DNA of 64,000 nucleotides from Tranzscheliella williamsii. Taxonomy: Eukaryota; Basidiomycota; Ustilaginomycetes; Ustilaginales; Ustilaginaceae. Each line of letters starts with the position of its first letter. The first letter of the stretch is position 1. Of this stretch, positions 9,297 to 20,061 are shown one piece after another. Both the position numbers and the translations under genes were made by a program. Location: NCBI GenBank assembly GCA_023212725.1, contig JALBYF010000014.1, forward strand, positions 62,001 to 126,000, given 5' to 3'. The notes under the pieces were generated by a model that worked only from the letters and a program-made list of their open reading frames with translations, was not told the DNA's origin and searched no databases.

Positions 9297-10679
9297 ATGT
9301 GGGACTACATCCCAGAGCACCGGGTCGAGAACCTCCACCTGTACAAATACAGCGGGACAGACAAGTCGCTCGTGTCCAAGTACATTCTCGGGCCCTACTG
9401 GAACTGGCTCGTGGAGCTCTTTCCTACCAGTGTTGCGCCCAATACCATCACGCTGTCGGGGCTCGTGCTGGTGTTTTTCAACTTTGCCACGCAGGCGTAC
9501 TATGACCCGGGGCTGCAGTGCTCGACGCAGCTCAAGCTGGACCCGCTGGCGCACACGCTCGCGCTCAAGAGTGCCTTTCCCGGCGACACGCTTGCTGTGC
9601 GTCCGCTGTTTGCCAACTTTGGCATTCCGGGTTCGGTAGCCAAGATCGACTTTGCGCCTAGCACGCATTCGAGCGCGTGCCTGCCGGCGTGGATCTTCTA
9701 CACCTGGGCGGCGTGTCTGTTTGCGTACCAGAGTCTCGATGCGATCGATGGGAAGCAGGCGCGCAGGACCGGCATGGCGGGCCCGCTCGGCGAGCTTTTC
9801 GATCACGGCTGCGACGCGATCAATACGACGCTCGAGTGCGTGCTCTGCTGCGCCGCGCTCAACCTCGGCCGCTCCTGGTGGGCACCCGCGTCGCTCGTCG
9901 CCACGCTCGCCAACTTCTACCTGACCACCTGGGAGGAGTTCCACACGGGCACCCTCTTCCTCTCCGCCTTCAGCGGACCCGTCGAGGGCATCCTCATGAT
10001 CGTCGTCATCTACGCCATCACCGCCGCAGCCGGCGGCCCGCTCGTCTGGGACCGCGGCCTGCTCAACGTCACCGGCCTCGCAGCGGTCGACGCGGTGCGC
10101 AACCACTTCGCCTTCCTCAACCTGCCCCTCAACGACGCCTTCTTTACGTTTGCCGCCGTCGGGCTCCTCTCCAACATCCTCGGCGCCTACACCAACGTGG
10201 TGGCCGCCAGTCGCCGCCGCGGCGAGTCGGTGCTCAAGCCGCTGCTCGGCCTCGCCCCGCTCGTCGTGCAGTTCGCCGCCAACCTGGTGTGGATCAATGC
10301 AAACAATGCGTTCATCCTCGCCTCGCCCGCCGCCTTCCTCCCGTTCCTCGCATACTGGGGCATCACCTTTGCTTACGGTGTCGGCCTCCTCATCGTCGCC
10401 CACGTCTCCAAGGCCCCCTTCCCCTACTGGCACGTCGGCATCGTCTGGTCCGTCGCCCTCGCCATCGACGCCGCCCTCCCCCGCTCCCTCCTCCAGACCG
10501 ACCCCCAGCGCACCGTCCACGTCATCTACGCCAGCCTCGCCTTTGCCACCCTTCTCTACCTCCACTTCTGCCACAACGTCGTCACCACAATCACCCGCCA
10601 GCTCGGCATGGCCTGCTTCGTCGTCAAGCCTCCCACCAACCTCAAGGGCCACGCTAAAATCGCCCCCAAGATTCAGTAG
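9297..10679 (+). CDS. Choline/ethanolamine phosphotransferase (CDP-alcohol phosphatidyltransferase)
   Basis: Single exon, 460 aa from the ATG at 9297. This start was chosen because the N-terminus MWDYIPEHRVENLHLYKY matches the usual start of the Cpt1/Ept1 family. The diagnostic motif DG-x2-AR-x8-G-x3-D-x3-D is complete at about residues 151-174 (DGKQARRTG...GELFDHGCD) and forms the metal and CDP-alcohol site. Several hydrophobic segments follow, as expected for a polytopic ER/Golgi enzyme. It should transfer phosphocholine or phosphoethanolamine from the CDP derivative to diacylglycerol, the last step of the Kennedy pathway. Whether it prefers choline or ethanolamine, or uses both, cannot be told from the motif. 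Its 3' end converges on the phospholipase B gene. Confidence 0.95.
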   Translation: MWDYIPEHRVENLHLYKYSGTDKSLVSKYILGPYWNWLVELFPTSVAPNTITLSGLVLVFFNFATQAYYDPGLQCSTQLKLDPLAHTLALKSAFPGDTLAVRPLFANFGIPGSVAKIDFAPSTHSSACLPAWIFYTWAACLFAYQSLDAIDGKQARRTGMAGPLGELFDHGCDAINTTLECVLCCAALNLGRSWWAPASLVATLANFYLTTWEEFHTGTLFLSAFSGPVEGILMIVVIYAITAAAGGPLVWDRGLLNVTGLAAVDAVRNHFAFLNLPLNDAFFTFAAVGLLSNILGAYTNVVAASRRRGESVLKPLLGLAPLVVQFAANLVWINANNAFILASPAAFLPFLAYWGITFAYGVGLLIVAHVSKAPFPYWHVGIVWSVALAIDAALPRSLLQTDPQRTVHVIYASLAFATLLYLHFCHNVVTTITRQLGMACFVVKPPTNLKGHAKIAPKIQ

Positions 10680-10950
10680 TCTTCGCTCATCCGGCTGATC
10701 CCCCCAGCCTCAGCGCCATACAAATGTCTGTTGGCACATGCCTCCTTCTTCCAGGTCTTTCTAACATCGAAGCTTTCGTGTTCAATAGAGAGTATCCGTT
10801 GATCCTTGAGATTGCTACTACATAAGGCGATATGAATGATACCGCGGAACCATCCAGAAACACAGAACGCTTGTTTCTAGATTGAACGGCGCGGAAGGTA
10901 AGGGGCCGGGCAAAGCAGGGAGGCGGGTGAAGCGCGGGCATGCATCGATT

Positions 10951-13101
10951 TCAGACCGAGCTTAAGAGGTGAGCGAGACCGACGGTTGCGGCCGCGACGA
11001 GACTCAAGCCGACGGAGGCCGACTGCCGTGCCGAGACAGCGTGATTGCTCGAGTCCGAGGCCGAGGCCGAGTCCGAAGCGTCCGAGTTGGAGCCGTTGCC
11101 ACCGGTGTAAGGCGGGGCCTGTTGCAGCGAGCCACCGCTCGAGACGAACTCGGGGACGCCGATGGGGGGCGAATAGGGCGAGGCAGGGGCGGTGGTGTTG
11201 GTCACGCCATCCCAGCACCACTTGTCCAGACACTGGGTGCAGACATCTGGTCGCGGTGTATTGGAGCGCTCAAAGCCTCTTTGCAGAGCGGCGCAGGCGA
11301 GACAGGTGGCCCAATCGCTGTCGGCGCCCCCGACCGTGGCTACAGCGACCGAGTTGTCCAGCACGCCCTGGCTCTGTCGCCGCGAGTAGTCCATCTTGTA
11401 CGTTGAGGTATTAGCCATCGCCACGTACGGGTAGCTGGGCAAATAGACGATCAACGGTGTTTTGGTGCCGTTAAATGCGCTGTCGGCGTTGGTGACGTTG
11501 ACATTGGCGTCGCAGCCATAAAAGACGGGGCGGGTGTTGAGACCTCGGTTGATGACCGTGTTGGTATCCGGGACTATGGGGAAGGGGTAGGCACGGTACT
11601 CTGAATTCTGCGCTCGCAAGCTCGTCTGATGAAGCGACGATGAGTTAGGCCAGTTCGTGGCATCAGCCGAACTGTCAATGGCGATAACAATATCCAGACC
11701 GCGCGCCGGCTCGATTAGCGGCCAAAGAGGCACGTTCTCATTGTCCAGACCGCCGTCAACGAGGGTGATGTTGCGGAGGTGGGAGACCTGTGACTGATCT
11801 TGGCCGGTATAGCCATAAAAGGGGTTGGGAACTGTAGAGACATCGTTCTGTTCTTTCGATACTTCGCCCGCAATGCCCTTCAGGGCACTGACAATAGCGC
11901 TGTCCGACTGAGCCGTGATCAGCGTTAGGTAGAGGCCAGAGAAGAGGGTGGCAGAGGTGCCTACTACCCATGGGAAGGTTTCATAGCCCGAGACGCACTC
12001 GCCGTTGGGAAGAACGCTCGTACCATTCTCCAGGCTTGAGCCGAGCACCTCGATGGGGATGAAGGCAGACACTGCAGGGTTCCAGGAGCCAAACTCGTGG
12101 GGGTTAAACTCCCAAATCGAAGTGTTGCGCGGAATAATGAGCTCTCCGGGCTCGCGCTCGTCGGCAATAATGATGGGGAAGGGCATCGAGGCATTTTGGA
12201 AATTGCTCCCGTTGCGCAGGTCGCTGAACTCGGCGGCGAACTTGTTGTCGTAGATGTTGCCGTCCAGCATTTTTTCTGCAATCGAGAGACCAAAGTAATC
12301 AGTCAGACTGGTCTGATAGTCCTCGTTCCTCTTACCAGCTACAGCGGCAATGATGGAAGAGTAGAACGAGACCTTGTGATCTTCGGGAACGATCATGTTG
12401 GACTCGAGATTCCAGACGTCATCATTGAGGGATTGGGTGGTGGGCCAGTTGTTCATGGCTAGAGTACCTGTGGCCCATGAGCCGCCAGAGAGACCAGCAA
12501 CATAGTCAGCCAGCTGAAGCAAGCCGCCAGTCCCTCGCTCGTTGGCGGTCGCATTTCTGCCGTCGAAGCCCAACAGGGTGCCGGCGCCTACCAGCATGGC
12601 CCGAAGGCCACCTCCACTGAGTGCGAATCCAAGGTGCGGTAGCCGGTCTGTACTGCTGGTGTAGTTGGCAGCCCCACCAGGTAAGGCTGAGTCGAGCTTG
12701 GCGGAATTGGATAGCCAGGTCGCCCAGTCAGCTTGACGAGCCGCACGGTGTCGAGAAATGTAGTCAGCTTCTGCGGAGGAGAGCTGCTTGTCTTTGACCG
12801 ATCGGATCAGACCAGGGCCTTGCTGGGAATTGGTGGGTGGACAGGGGGTGTTGGCGGGAGAGTAGGAACCGGACGGCGAGGCACGACGAGCAAGGGCAGG
12901 CGTGTGATGTTGCTTCTGATACTCGTAAGCGGTCCGAATCTGGAGCAGCCGCTCAGCGAGCTGGACCTTCTCCTCTGGTGGAAGTTGGCTGATGCGAAGG
13001 ATCTCGTCCGCGTCCAGACTGGCCGGCACTGAAGGAAGGGCACTGACGCTGCAGGCAAGCAGGCCCAGCAGACCCAGCAGGGCGAGTGAGGAGAACTTCA
13101 T
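10951..13101 (-). CDS. PLB1: Secreted lysophospholipase / phospholipase B, GPI-anchored type
   Basis: Single coding exon, 716 aa, ATG at 13101. It has an N-terminal signal peptide (MKFSSLALLGLLGLLACSVSA) with likely cleavage near residue 21. The fungal PLB/cPLA2-like catalytic domain follows, with the oxyanion segment FALSGGGLRAML, the nucleophile elbow GLSGGSW (about residues 202-208) and the aspartate segment LVDGGLDNENVPLWPL. There are many N-glycosylation sequons and several Cys pairs. The last 20 or so residues are hydrophobic after a Ser/Ala/Asn-rich spacer, as in GPI-anchored proteins. It should hydrolyse acyl ester bonds of phospholipids and lysophospholipids at the cell surface or outside the cell. 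A plausible 5' leader intron lies at 13158-13300 (GTAGGC...TTGCAG), which would not change the protein. The PLB identification is firm; the anchor is inferred. Confidence 0.94.
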   Translation of the reverse strand: MKFSSLALLGLLGLLACSVSALPSVPASLDADEILRISQLPPEEKVQLAERLLQIRTAYEYQKQHHTPALARRASPSGSYSPANTPCPPTNSQQGPGLIRSVKDKQLSSAEADYISRHRAARQADWATWLSNSAKLDSALPGGAANYTSSTDRLPHLGFALSGGGLRAMLVGAGTLLGFDGRNATANERGTGGLLQLADYVAGLSGGSWATGTLAMNNWPTTQSLNDDVWNLESNMIVPEDHKVSFYSSIIAAVAGKRNEDYQTSLTDYFGLSIAEKMLDGNIYDNKFAAEFSDLRNGSNFQNASMPFPIIIADEREPGELIIPRNTSIWEFNPHEFGSWNPAVSAFIPIEVLGSSLENGTSVLPNGECVSGYETFPWVVGTSATLFSGLYLTLITAQSDSAIVSALKGIAGEVSKEQNDVSTVPNPFYGYTGQDQSQVSHLRNITLVDGGLDNENVPLWPLIEPARGLDIVIAIDSSADATNWPNSSSLHQTSLRAQNSEYRAYPFPIVPDTNTVINRGLNTRPVFYGCDANVNVTNADSAFNGTKTPLIVYLPSYPYVAMANTSTYKMDYSRRQSQGVLDNSVAVATVGGADSDWATCLACAALQRGFERSNTPRPDVCTQCLDKWCWDGVTNTTAPASPYSPPIGVPEFVSSGGSLQQAPPYTGGNGSNSDASDSASASDSSNHAVSARQSASVGLSLVAAATVGLAHLLSSV

Positions 13102-14577
13102 ACCCTCGAGTCCCTGTGCTTCGCAGCTGATTCCAGTCGAGATTTGTGAGAGGAAGGCTGCAAGACAAAACAGAGGCGAACATCAGCTTGCGATATATAC
13201 AGACAAGTGGGCCAGGTTTATGAACAAAAGACGGAGATTTTTGGCTAGAGACTGTTCCTGTCATCGGCATGCAGGCTATGCAAACAGACGCACAGCCTAC
13301 CTGGCCATCCTGAACACGCTAAGCCTCATTCCGACGGCAACTGGGGTGCCCATCTTTGCCAGGCTCCCGCTCAACACTTTTTAAACATCGTTGCGCTTCA
13401 CAAGTCCGCACCCACCCCCCCGTGCTGTTGTCAGGAATCAGCTATTATTCCGACAAGGGCATCACACATCCAATATATCCAAGCTGGAAATCCACGCTGG
13501 AAAAACCAGCTCGGACATCGTGCATAGGTATTCGGTGGACGGCGTCTGCGTCCGAGTTGGGCCGTGAATTCGAAGGTACCCCGTTGGCAGTGCAATAGAG
13601 CCAGCTGAGGAATATTACAAGGGTCTGGCTCATCGCCCTACTTGACTTTGTCAAGCGGATGCAGCGTTACTTCATTCCAGGCACATTCAAAACACTACCT
13701 GGCATGACTACAGTAGTATGACTGGGACCGGACCGTGACCGTGACACTAATATCATGACTAGCCACTAGCATGTCTCTGGGCGACATTGCGGGCGATCCG
13801 CAAGAGTCACAGTATGCAATCACCATCGTTTCAAGTTACGTGATTGCCGCTGATGACTACAGTGTGAATGTGAACCGCGTTGTCATCCAGAGATGGTACG
13901 TAAGACGCGCATTTCATGGATTCGATCGGCTAAACCCGAGGCTGTCAAAGGCTGTCCGTAGGGAGGAACGAGACGCTGTCGCCGGATCGGACATGCCGAG
14001 GCGAATGCGATTGGCTCTCGGAAATGAGAATATGAACGGCGATCCTTTGCCTATTTGACAAAGAGATCTTGCCCGTTTGAAATGATTTGCATGCGCAGCA
14101 TCGCATACCAAAGTCTGCCTGCTCCGCCGTGGAAGCTGTGCCCGACGAGAGCCACTCACGCTGCCAAGATCGGTCTAGCACGAAATGTTTGCGGTGGGGC
14201 ATAGGGAGCACTTATGCCGGGTGCCGCTCAACCACTAAATCGTTCCGCAAGCCGCTGCGCACTATAGAGATCGGTCAGGGATCCCGGCCGAGACACTGCT
14301 GCAAAGGCCTAATGTTGGCCCCCCGCCATCCTCGCCTCACCATGTTCACTAATCGATGACAGTATGCGGCAGCCTAAGCATCTAAGCTCACACCGCCCAC
14401 TCCCGCTGCCCGGACACCATCGTTATATGAGTCGCGTTAGGATATGAAAAAGGTAGTTCTATTCGAATAGGGTCTTTTTTTTCCCTCTGAAAAGCAAGGA
14501 GATGTGATGTGAATGCGACTGTGTACTGTGCGGAACGGATGGATCCATGTGTCAAAAATCGACAACGCGCTTCAAGC
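13102..14577. other. Intergenic region upstream of PLB1 and downstream of the acyl-CoA dehydrogenase
   Basis: The region contains the PLB1 leader and promoter (with a possible leader intron at 13158-13300) and the 3' flank of the acyl-CoA dehydrogenase. Open frames of up to 95 codons near 13771-14211 show no domain, no splice-supported extension and no coding-like composition. No RNA gene was recognised. Confidence 0.55.
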
Positions 14578-15849
14578 TTACTGGGCATAGAGCTCCTTGA
14601 TGTGTCGGCTGATGATGAGCTTCTGGATCTGAGTGGTTCCCTCGTAGATCTCAAAGATTCGAGCGTCGCGGTAGAGCTTTTCGACGGGGCTCTCTGTGTT
14701 GAAGCCGATGCCGCCGAAGATCTGTACGGCCGAGTTGGCGTTGCCAGTGGCGGCCTGCGAGGCTCGGCACTTGGCCATGGAGGCCCAGAACGAGTTTCGC
14801 TGGCCCTGGTCCTTGGCCCAACATGCCTTCCAGACCAGGTTGCGGGCTGCTTCGACGTCCATCTGCATGTCGGCGAGCATGAACGCGATGCCCTGGTGGT
14901 CGATGATCTGCTTGCCCATCGTCTTGCGTTCCTGCGCGTAGGTGGCCGCTTCCTGCAGCGCGCGCTGGGCCAGCCCGACAGCACCAGCGGCGACCAGCGG
15001 TCGGGTGATGTCGAACGCGCCCATCGCCGTCTTGAACCCGTCGCCAGGCTTGCCCAGCACGTTCTCCTCGGGCACCACCACGTTCTCAAACGTGATCTGT
15101 CGCGTGTCCGAGCATCGCTGGCCCATGTTGATCTCCTTCTTTCCGACGTGAATGCCGGGCGTGTCGGCGTCGACGACAAAGCCGGTCATCGACTTGGCCG
15201 CCTTGGCGTTGCTATCCGTCTTGGCCAGGACAAAGTACCAGTTCGCCTTGCCGCCGTTGGTGATCCACATCTTGCTACCGTTAATCACCCACTTGTCGCC
15301 CTGCTTCTCTGCTTTGGTGGCGATGTTGGCCACGTCCGAACCCGCGCCCGGCTCGGTGACGCAGTAGGCTGCCATCAGCGGTTCTTCAGTCATCCTGCCG
15401 AGGTACTTCTGCTTGATCTCGTGCGACGCCGACACCAGCAGCGGCGCTTCCGCAAGGCCGTTGGCCTCCATCGCGGTCTGGATGCCCGAGCAGCCGAAAG
15501 CAAGCTCCTCCGAGATCAACGCACATTCCAGCAGCCCGAGGCCCGGGCCTCCGTACTCTTCGGGGATGTGCGTGTTCAGCAAGCCGAGCTCCCAACCCTT
15601 CTTGATAATCTCGGCGGGGTACTCCATGGTCTCATCGTGGTGCCGCGCCTTCGGGCTGATCTCCTCCCGCGCAAACTTGCGCGCAAGGTCACGGTAGGCT
15701 TCCTGATCCTCGGTCAGGCCGAACGACACTCCCGTCGATTCGGCAGGGCTCGAGTACGACCGGGTGGCGCTTCCGAACAGCGCCGTGGTCGGTTTGCGCA
15801 AAGCGGTACGGCTACTGCCCACAACGGCTCTCCTCGCGATGAACGACAT
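14578..15849 (-). CDS. Medium-chain-type acyl-CoA dehydrogenase, mitochondrial
   Basis: Single exon, 423 aa from the ATG at 15849; a TTG 12 codons upstream is in frame but not a likely start. The first 35 or so residues are rich in Arg, Ser and Ala (mitochondrial presequence). The body aligns closely with mammalian ACADM by eye: [13 protein letters not shown] and [11 protein letters not shown] (FAD and substrate site), [20 protein letters not shown], and the C-terminal [10 protein letters not shown] whose glutamate (E403 here) is the catalytic base. It should carry out the first, FAD-dependent step of mitochondrial beta-oxidation and pass electrons to ETF. Chain-length preference is inferred from similarity only. 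It lies in tandem behind urbs1, on the same strand. Confidence 0.95.
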   Translation of the reverse strand: MSFIARRAVVGSSRTALRKPTTALFGSATRSYSSPAESTGVSFGLTEDQEAYRDLARKFAREEISPKARHHDETMEYPAEIIKKGWELGLLNTHIPEEYGGPGLGLLECALISEELAFGCSGIQTAMEANGLAEAPLLVSASHEIKQKYLGRMTEEPLMAAYCVTEPGAGSDVANIATKAEKQGDKWVINGSKMWITNGGKANWYFVLAKTDSNAKAAKSMTGFVVDADTPGIHVGKKEINMGQRCSDTRQITFENVVVPEENVLGKPGDGFKTAMGAFDITRPLVAAGAVGLAQRALQEAATYAQERKTMGKQIIDHQGIAFMLADMQMDVEAARNLVWKACWAKDQGQRNSFWASMAKCRASQAATGNANSAVQIFGGIGFNTESPVEKLYRDARIFEIYEGTTQIQKLIISRHIKELYAQ

Positions 15850-16534
15850 GATGTTGTTGCTTGCTGACCTGGCTCGAGATCGCAAAAGGAAGGTCTGATG
15901 GTATCGAGAGTTGTAAATAGAAGACGATCCTGAACACGCTTATGGATGTGGGATGGAGCGGCGGACCAGGCCGGGTGATCAGGTTGCTGGCTCTGAGCGG
16001 ATTTAGAGCATCGGGGTCGGCTGGACCATTCTGAACCTTGTCCCAGCTCCCGGCCAAGACACGTTAATGTTGTAGTTGGCTGGCAGCATTCGGTTGATCG
16101 GGCGCTTAGCTTACCGAGTCCAGTTTCACGCTCAAATCATCACAATGCGGAGGGAAGTAGGCGAGGAGACGCGTGCTAGGCCTAATCCCACATCGGCGGC
16201 ATCAGGAATTACAAATGCGATCCACACCCGATCGGTCGCTTGTACAAAAACAAATGACAAGGAGGCGCGTTACGTCCCGCACCCGCTGTTATCTAAGCGA
16301 TTACTGACACTTTCCCCATCTTGAGTCTGTGTTTGTTCGTATGCTAAAGTTCGGCACCGAATCTGTACAACAGGTACTATAGTAACGGTCGACTTTTCTT
16401 CGATTGCTACAGGTGACTATCCACGGGCAATACTCTGGATGGCATGTGGGCTAAAAGTACAACTATGAGATGGTGAGGCAATTGCTGCCATTTTTGGGAG
16501 AAGCGCCAAGTACAGCAGGTTTTATCAAAGGGCC
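15850..16534. other. Intergenic region between urbs1 3' end and acyl-CoA dehydrogenase start
   Basis: This contains the promoter of the acyl-CoA dehydrogenase (adjacent to 15849) and the 3' untranslated region of urbs1 (adjacent to 16535). I see no further gene, repeat or RNA. Confidence 0.55.
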
Positions 16535-19500
16535 TCACGTACGGGAGGCGCTCATGATTCGGGGCGGGCTTCGCGGTTGCGGAAGGAGAGAGGCGTGGCC
16601 GTCTCGTCGCACACTGGGTCGGGCGCCGTTGCGCTTGTCGGGTACCGGCCGAGCAAACCCACGCCAATCGCCGGCCTTCTCAAGCTTCGCTCGGCCATAC
16701 AGATTGTCCCAGTTCCAGTGGTCATCGTCTTCCTCCATATCCTCCGGACGAGAGCGCTTCTCGGAGGGCCGATGGGTCACTCGCGCATCAATACCCCAAG
16801 CTGTTGCCTTTTTTCCTTGCGGTGCCCTGGAGGCTGAAGTCGACATCGCTGCTGTCGTCCCTCCCAAAGGCGGTGAATTGCGCTTCAGCGGAACCGCTGG
16901 TAAGACTGGAAGAGAGGCCATCCTTTCTTCAAAGCTATTCCGCCGCGAGACGGACGCACGTGCCGCCGACCGTGGTCCTCCAGCTGCAGAATTATGAGTG
17001 GGTGGGGGAGACTCCAGCTCGTCCCTCTCGCTTGTGCTGCTCTCCGAACGAGTCGCAATGGCGCGTGGACCATTCTCGATCGTTTCCTCCTTCATCAACG
17101 AGGTATTTCTGTCACGAACACTTTGATTTCCCACCGGACTGCCAGAGTCGGATCCAGCACCGGTCGACCCTCCACTGCTAGCGTGAACACTGCTTGTTGA
17201 TCCAGTGTGCGCGCCGTGAACATCAGCAGTAGGGTTGCGTTGACGAGCCGAGGCAAGGAATGACTCCGCCCGGAAAAGCATTTCATCGATGCGCTGCCTC
17301 TCGTGTAGTAGCTCTTCACGAAGTTTCTCCACCTCTGATACCCTGACCATGCCAGGAACAGGAGTGGGTGCTACGACGGGACTGCCGGCATGGTCGTGCG
17401 AGCTATCTGTCCGAGATAAAAGTCGATGATGATGATGGTGGTGATGCCCCTGGTGAGCCCCATGTACATTTTGCGTACCCAGCGTTGGGTGGTGATGATG
17501 GTGGTGGTGGTGATGATGTGGCAGCAATGCGCTCTGATGAGCCCCTGCCTCAGAAATACCACCGTGCTTCGTAACAGGTGCGTTCTCGGAGAAATTTCGA
17601 GGCGAGGGCAGACGCTGATGCGGTCTCACGTTATGTTCATCGTCGGTTGCCTGATGACCCCGCGTGAGGTCAGGTGATGCGTAACCTTCATTATAAGCGC
17701 CTGCCATAGAGCGCGATCTGCTACCCTCACCATACGCCTCTTGGGACGAAGCGGGATGTAACTTGCGGGGCCTCTTCGCGGCTCGCATGTCGGAAGCAGA
17801 ACTGAGCATCTCATGTGGACCACTTTGTACGAGCGAGGTATCATGCTTGGCTGAGACTGTGGCAGACCTATCGTTGCTCAACCCAGACGCTTCATGATGG
17901 TGGTCATCTTCGTGGAGTGCCGGTCTTGATCGTCCGCCAGCGCCAACTTCCATCAATAGCATGGCCGCTTCTCGATCCCGGGCTTCTCGAAGCGTCTGTT
18001 CCGATGGCGAGGACTGCTTCTTGACACGTTTACCATCAGCAGATGCAGCGACGCTTTCGCGACCGCGTTCCGCGGCAGGAGCAATTACCGGCTGCCCGTT
18101 GGCGTTTATCTGCACTGGGACGACATCTGGATGATTAGCAGCCTGAGTGGCAGCGTTAGCGGGAATACGCTTGCGACGCTTGATCACTGTCTTTTTCATC
18201 CCAATGGGACGATGGGTGCCGTGCAGCTTGTGATAAAGGCCTGTGAGGACGTACGGCAGAGTGAACATCAGTTAGTTCGTGAGTAGACATGGACCTTCTT
18301 GAGCAGCATTGGGCTGCATTTGGGAGAGGCTAACTTACCACAGGCGTTGCAAATGTTGTTTCCGTCTTCGTCTCTTCTCCAGAGAGGTGTGGTGGTGGTT
18401 TGACAGTTGGTGCAGCGTAGTGCGCCGACAGCGCTGTTCTTATCGTCCTCCTTCCTGTCGTCGCTGGGGATGGGAGACTTCGCTGCACCGTTTGCGGGGG
18501 TATGTGCAAGACCGTGATCAGCAGATCCGCTTCGGTGATCTGCCGTCAATGCCAATCTACCATACTTACCTGCGCTGTGAGAAGCCTGAGACATGTCCTC
18601 CGTAGGTCGTGGGTCACGTTTGCTCACTTTGAGCGCATGAGAGAGATTATTGTTGTAGGCAGGGCATCCGCTACAGCTTGCAGTCCCGCCAGTGCCGTTG
18701 CAAAGACCATCGCCTGGGCAAGATCCGGTCTTAGGATCATCCTCTCGCGTGCAGACAGGTACGGGTGCTGCAATTTGTTCGGAACGCGGCGGAGAGGCCT
18801 CGGAACCGGAAGGCAAAGTCGAAGTGGCGCGATGCGTACTGTGAGATTTCATATAGAGACCTGCAATGCAAAGGAAAGTTATAGGAACCAGTATGTTAGC
18901 GTGACCGATCGAACTACTGAACCACTGATCAAAGGGAGGGCTCGTAAACTTACCACAGGCATTGCAAATGGTGCTGCCATCCGGCGCTCGTCTCCAGAGA
19001 GGCGTTGAGGTAATGCCGCAATTGGAACATCGCATACCAGCATGGAGCGCAGAAGGTGAACCGGCGTTGTCGCGATCTAGAGGATGGTGTGGCGAGTGTG
19101 GCCGGGGAATGGGGGGCGAGCGGGATCTCGCATCCTCATGGTACTGAGACAATCGGCTGCTGCCTGCATAGAAGTCGCCAGGCTGGTGGAGAACGGCATG
19201 ACTATCTCGTCCGTGGTCGTAGCGAGTGTAACCGTTGGGTGATGGCCTGATCGAAGACGGAGATGGTCGCCGGTGGTCGTATTCATGTCGATGGAGCTTG
19301 GCTCGTTCATCTACGCCAAACGAAAACTCGGCCCCATGGCCCGGATGGATGTTTGGAGCACCTTCGCCGCGCATGCTGACGGGGCTGCCGACCGAACGGG
19401 CTGGGCTAGGACCTCGGAATGTGTTGCCCATATGAAGGCGAGTAGAGAGCCGCGGAGAGGCGTTCGGGGTTTGGCGATGGTACGCTGCGTCCAATGACTC

Positions 19501-20061
19501 GGAACTCACCTCTTTGGAGAGGGAGGATATTGGCGGAAGATGAACGCCAGAGGACTCGGAAGGATGTCTGAATGTGGAAGTTTGCAGCAAAGGGCTGTTG
19601 GGCTGCGATCTGGACGGGGCCAAATAGGGTCTTTCCGAGCTGTGGGATCGGTGGTTAAGGGATGCAATGGGCGACTGCGATCTTCCAGGTGCGTGGAGAG
19701 TACGAGGATCGCGGAAGAGACTCCTCGCGGTGCTACGAATGGGTGGCAGGGCAGATGAGGAATTCGAAAGCTGAGAACCTAGTATGCGATCTTCGGTGTT
19801 TATGCTCGGTGAAGACGGGCGCGAAGAAGAAGCTTGTCGCAAGCTCTGCCCCTCGTTACCCTGTAAGCACTGAGATGGTAATCCAGGTCTATCAGGAGAG
19901 CGATCGGACGAAGCGTTATTCCGGCTTTGGGGACGGAGAGAAGGAATGGCGCTTGTGTGTCGAAAGGATGACGATGCGAGAGGCGCGGCGTGGTGCGGTG
20001 ACGGCGAAGTCGGTTTTGAAGCGGGAGAAGGATGATGGTGATGGGAGGAAAGAGGTGCCAT
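16535..20061 (-). CDS. urbs1: GATA-type repressor of siderophore/iron uptake genes, Urbs1/SRE family
   Basis: Three exons on the minus strand: 18954-20061, 18339-18860 and 16535-18240, with introns of 93 bp (18861-18953) and 98 bp (18241-18338), both phase 1; 1111 aa. Two GATA zinc fingers, each C-x2-C-x17-C-x2-C, lie at C345/C348/C366/C369 and C519/C522/C540/C543. Between them is the cysteine-rich segment CPGDGLCNGTGG...CSGCP (about residues 416-440), diagnostic of the SRE/Urbs1 iron-sensing repressors. Each intron falls right after the last finger cysteine. The flanks are Ser/Pro-rich, and the C-terminal half carries runs of 10 and 7 His (about residues 787-817). In Ustilago maydis and ascomycetes, members of this family repress siderophore and iron-uptake genes when iron is plentiful. 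A third, optional 87-bp intron is possible at 18483-18569. The start is the first ATG of the open frame. Confidence 0.93.

Noticed and set aside
9087..10652. 521-codon open frame antisense to the phosphotransferase
   Set aside because: Gly/Val/Glu-rich shadow of a membrane-protein gene; no domain.
14509..15867. 452-codon open frame antisense to the acyl-CoA dehydrogenase
   Set aside because: Codon-bias shadow; the minus strand has a full-length dehydrogenase.
18555..18575. Bases matching the 5' end of U1 snRNA (ATACTTACCTG) on the plus strand
   Set aside because: It is the reverse complement of a consensus splice donor in urbs1; no U1-like sequence follows.
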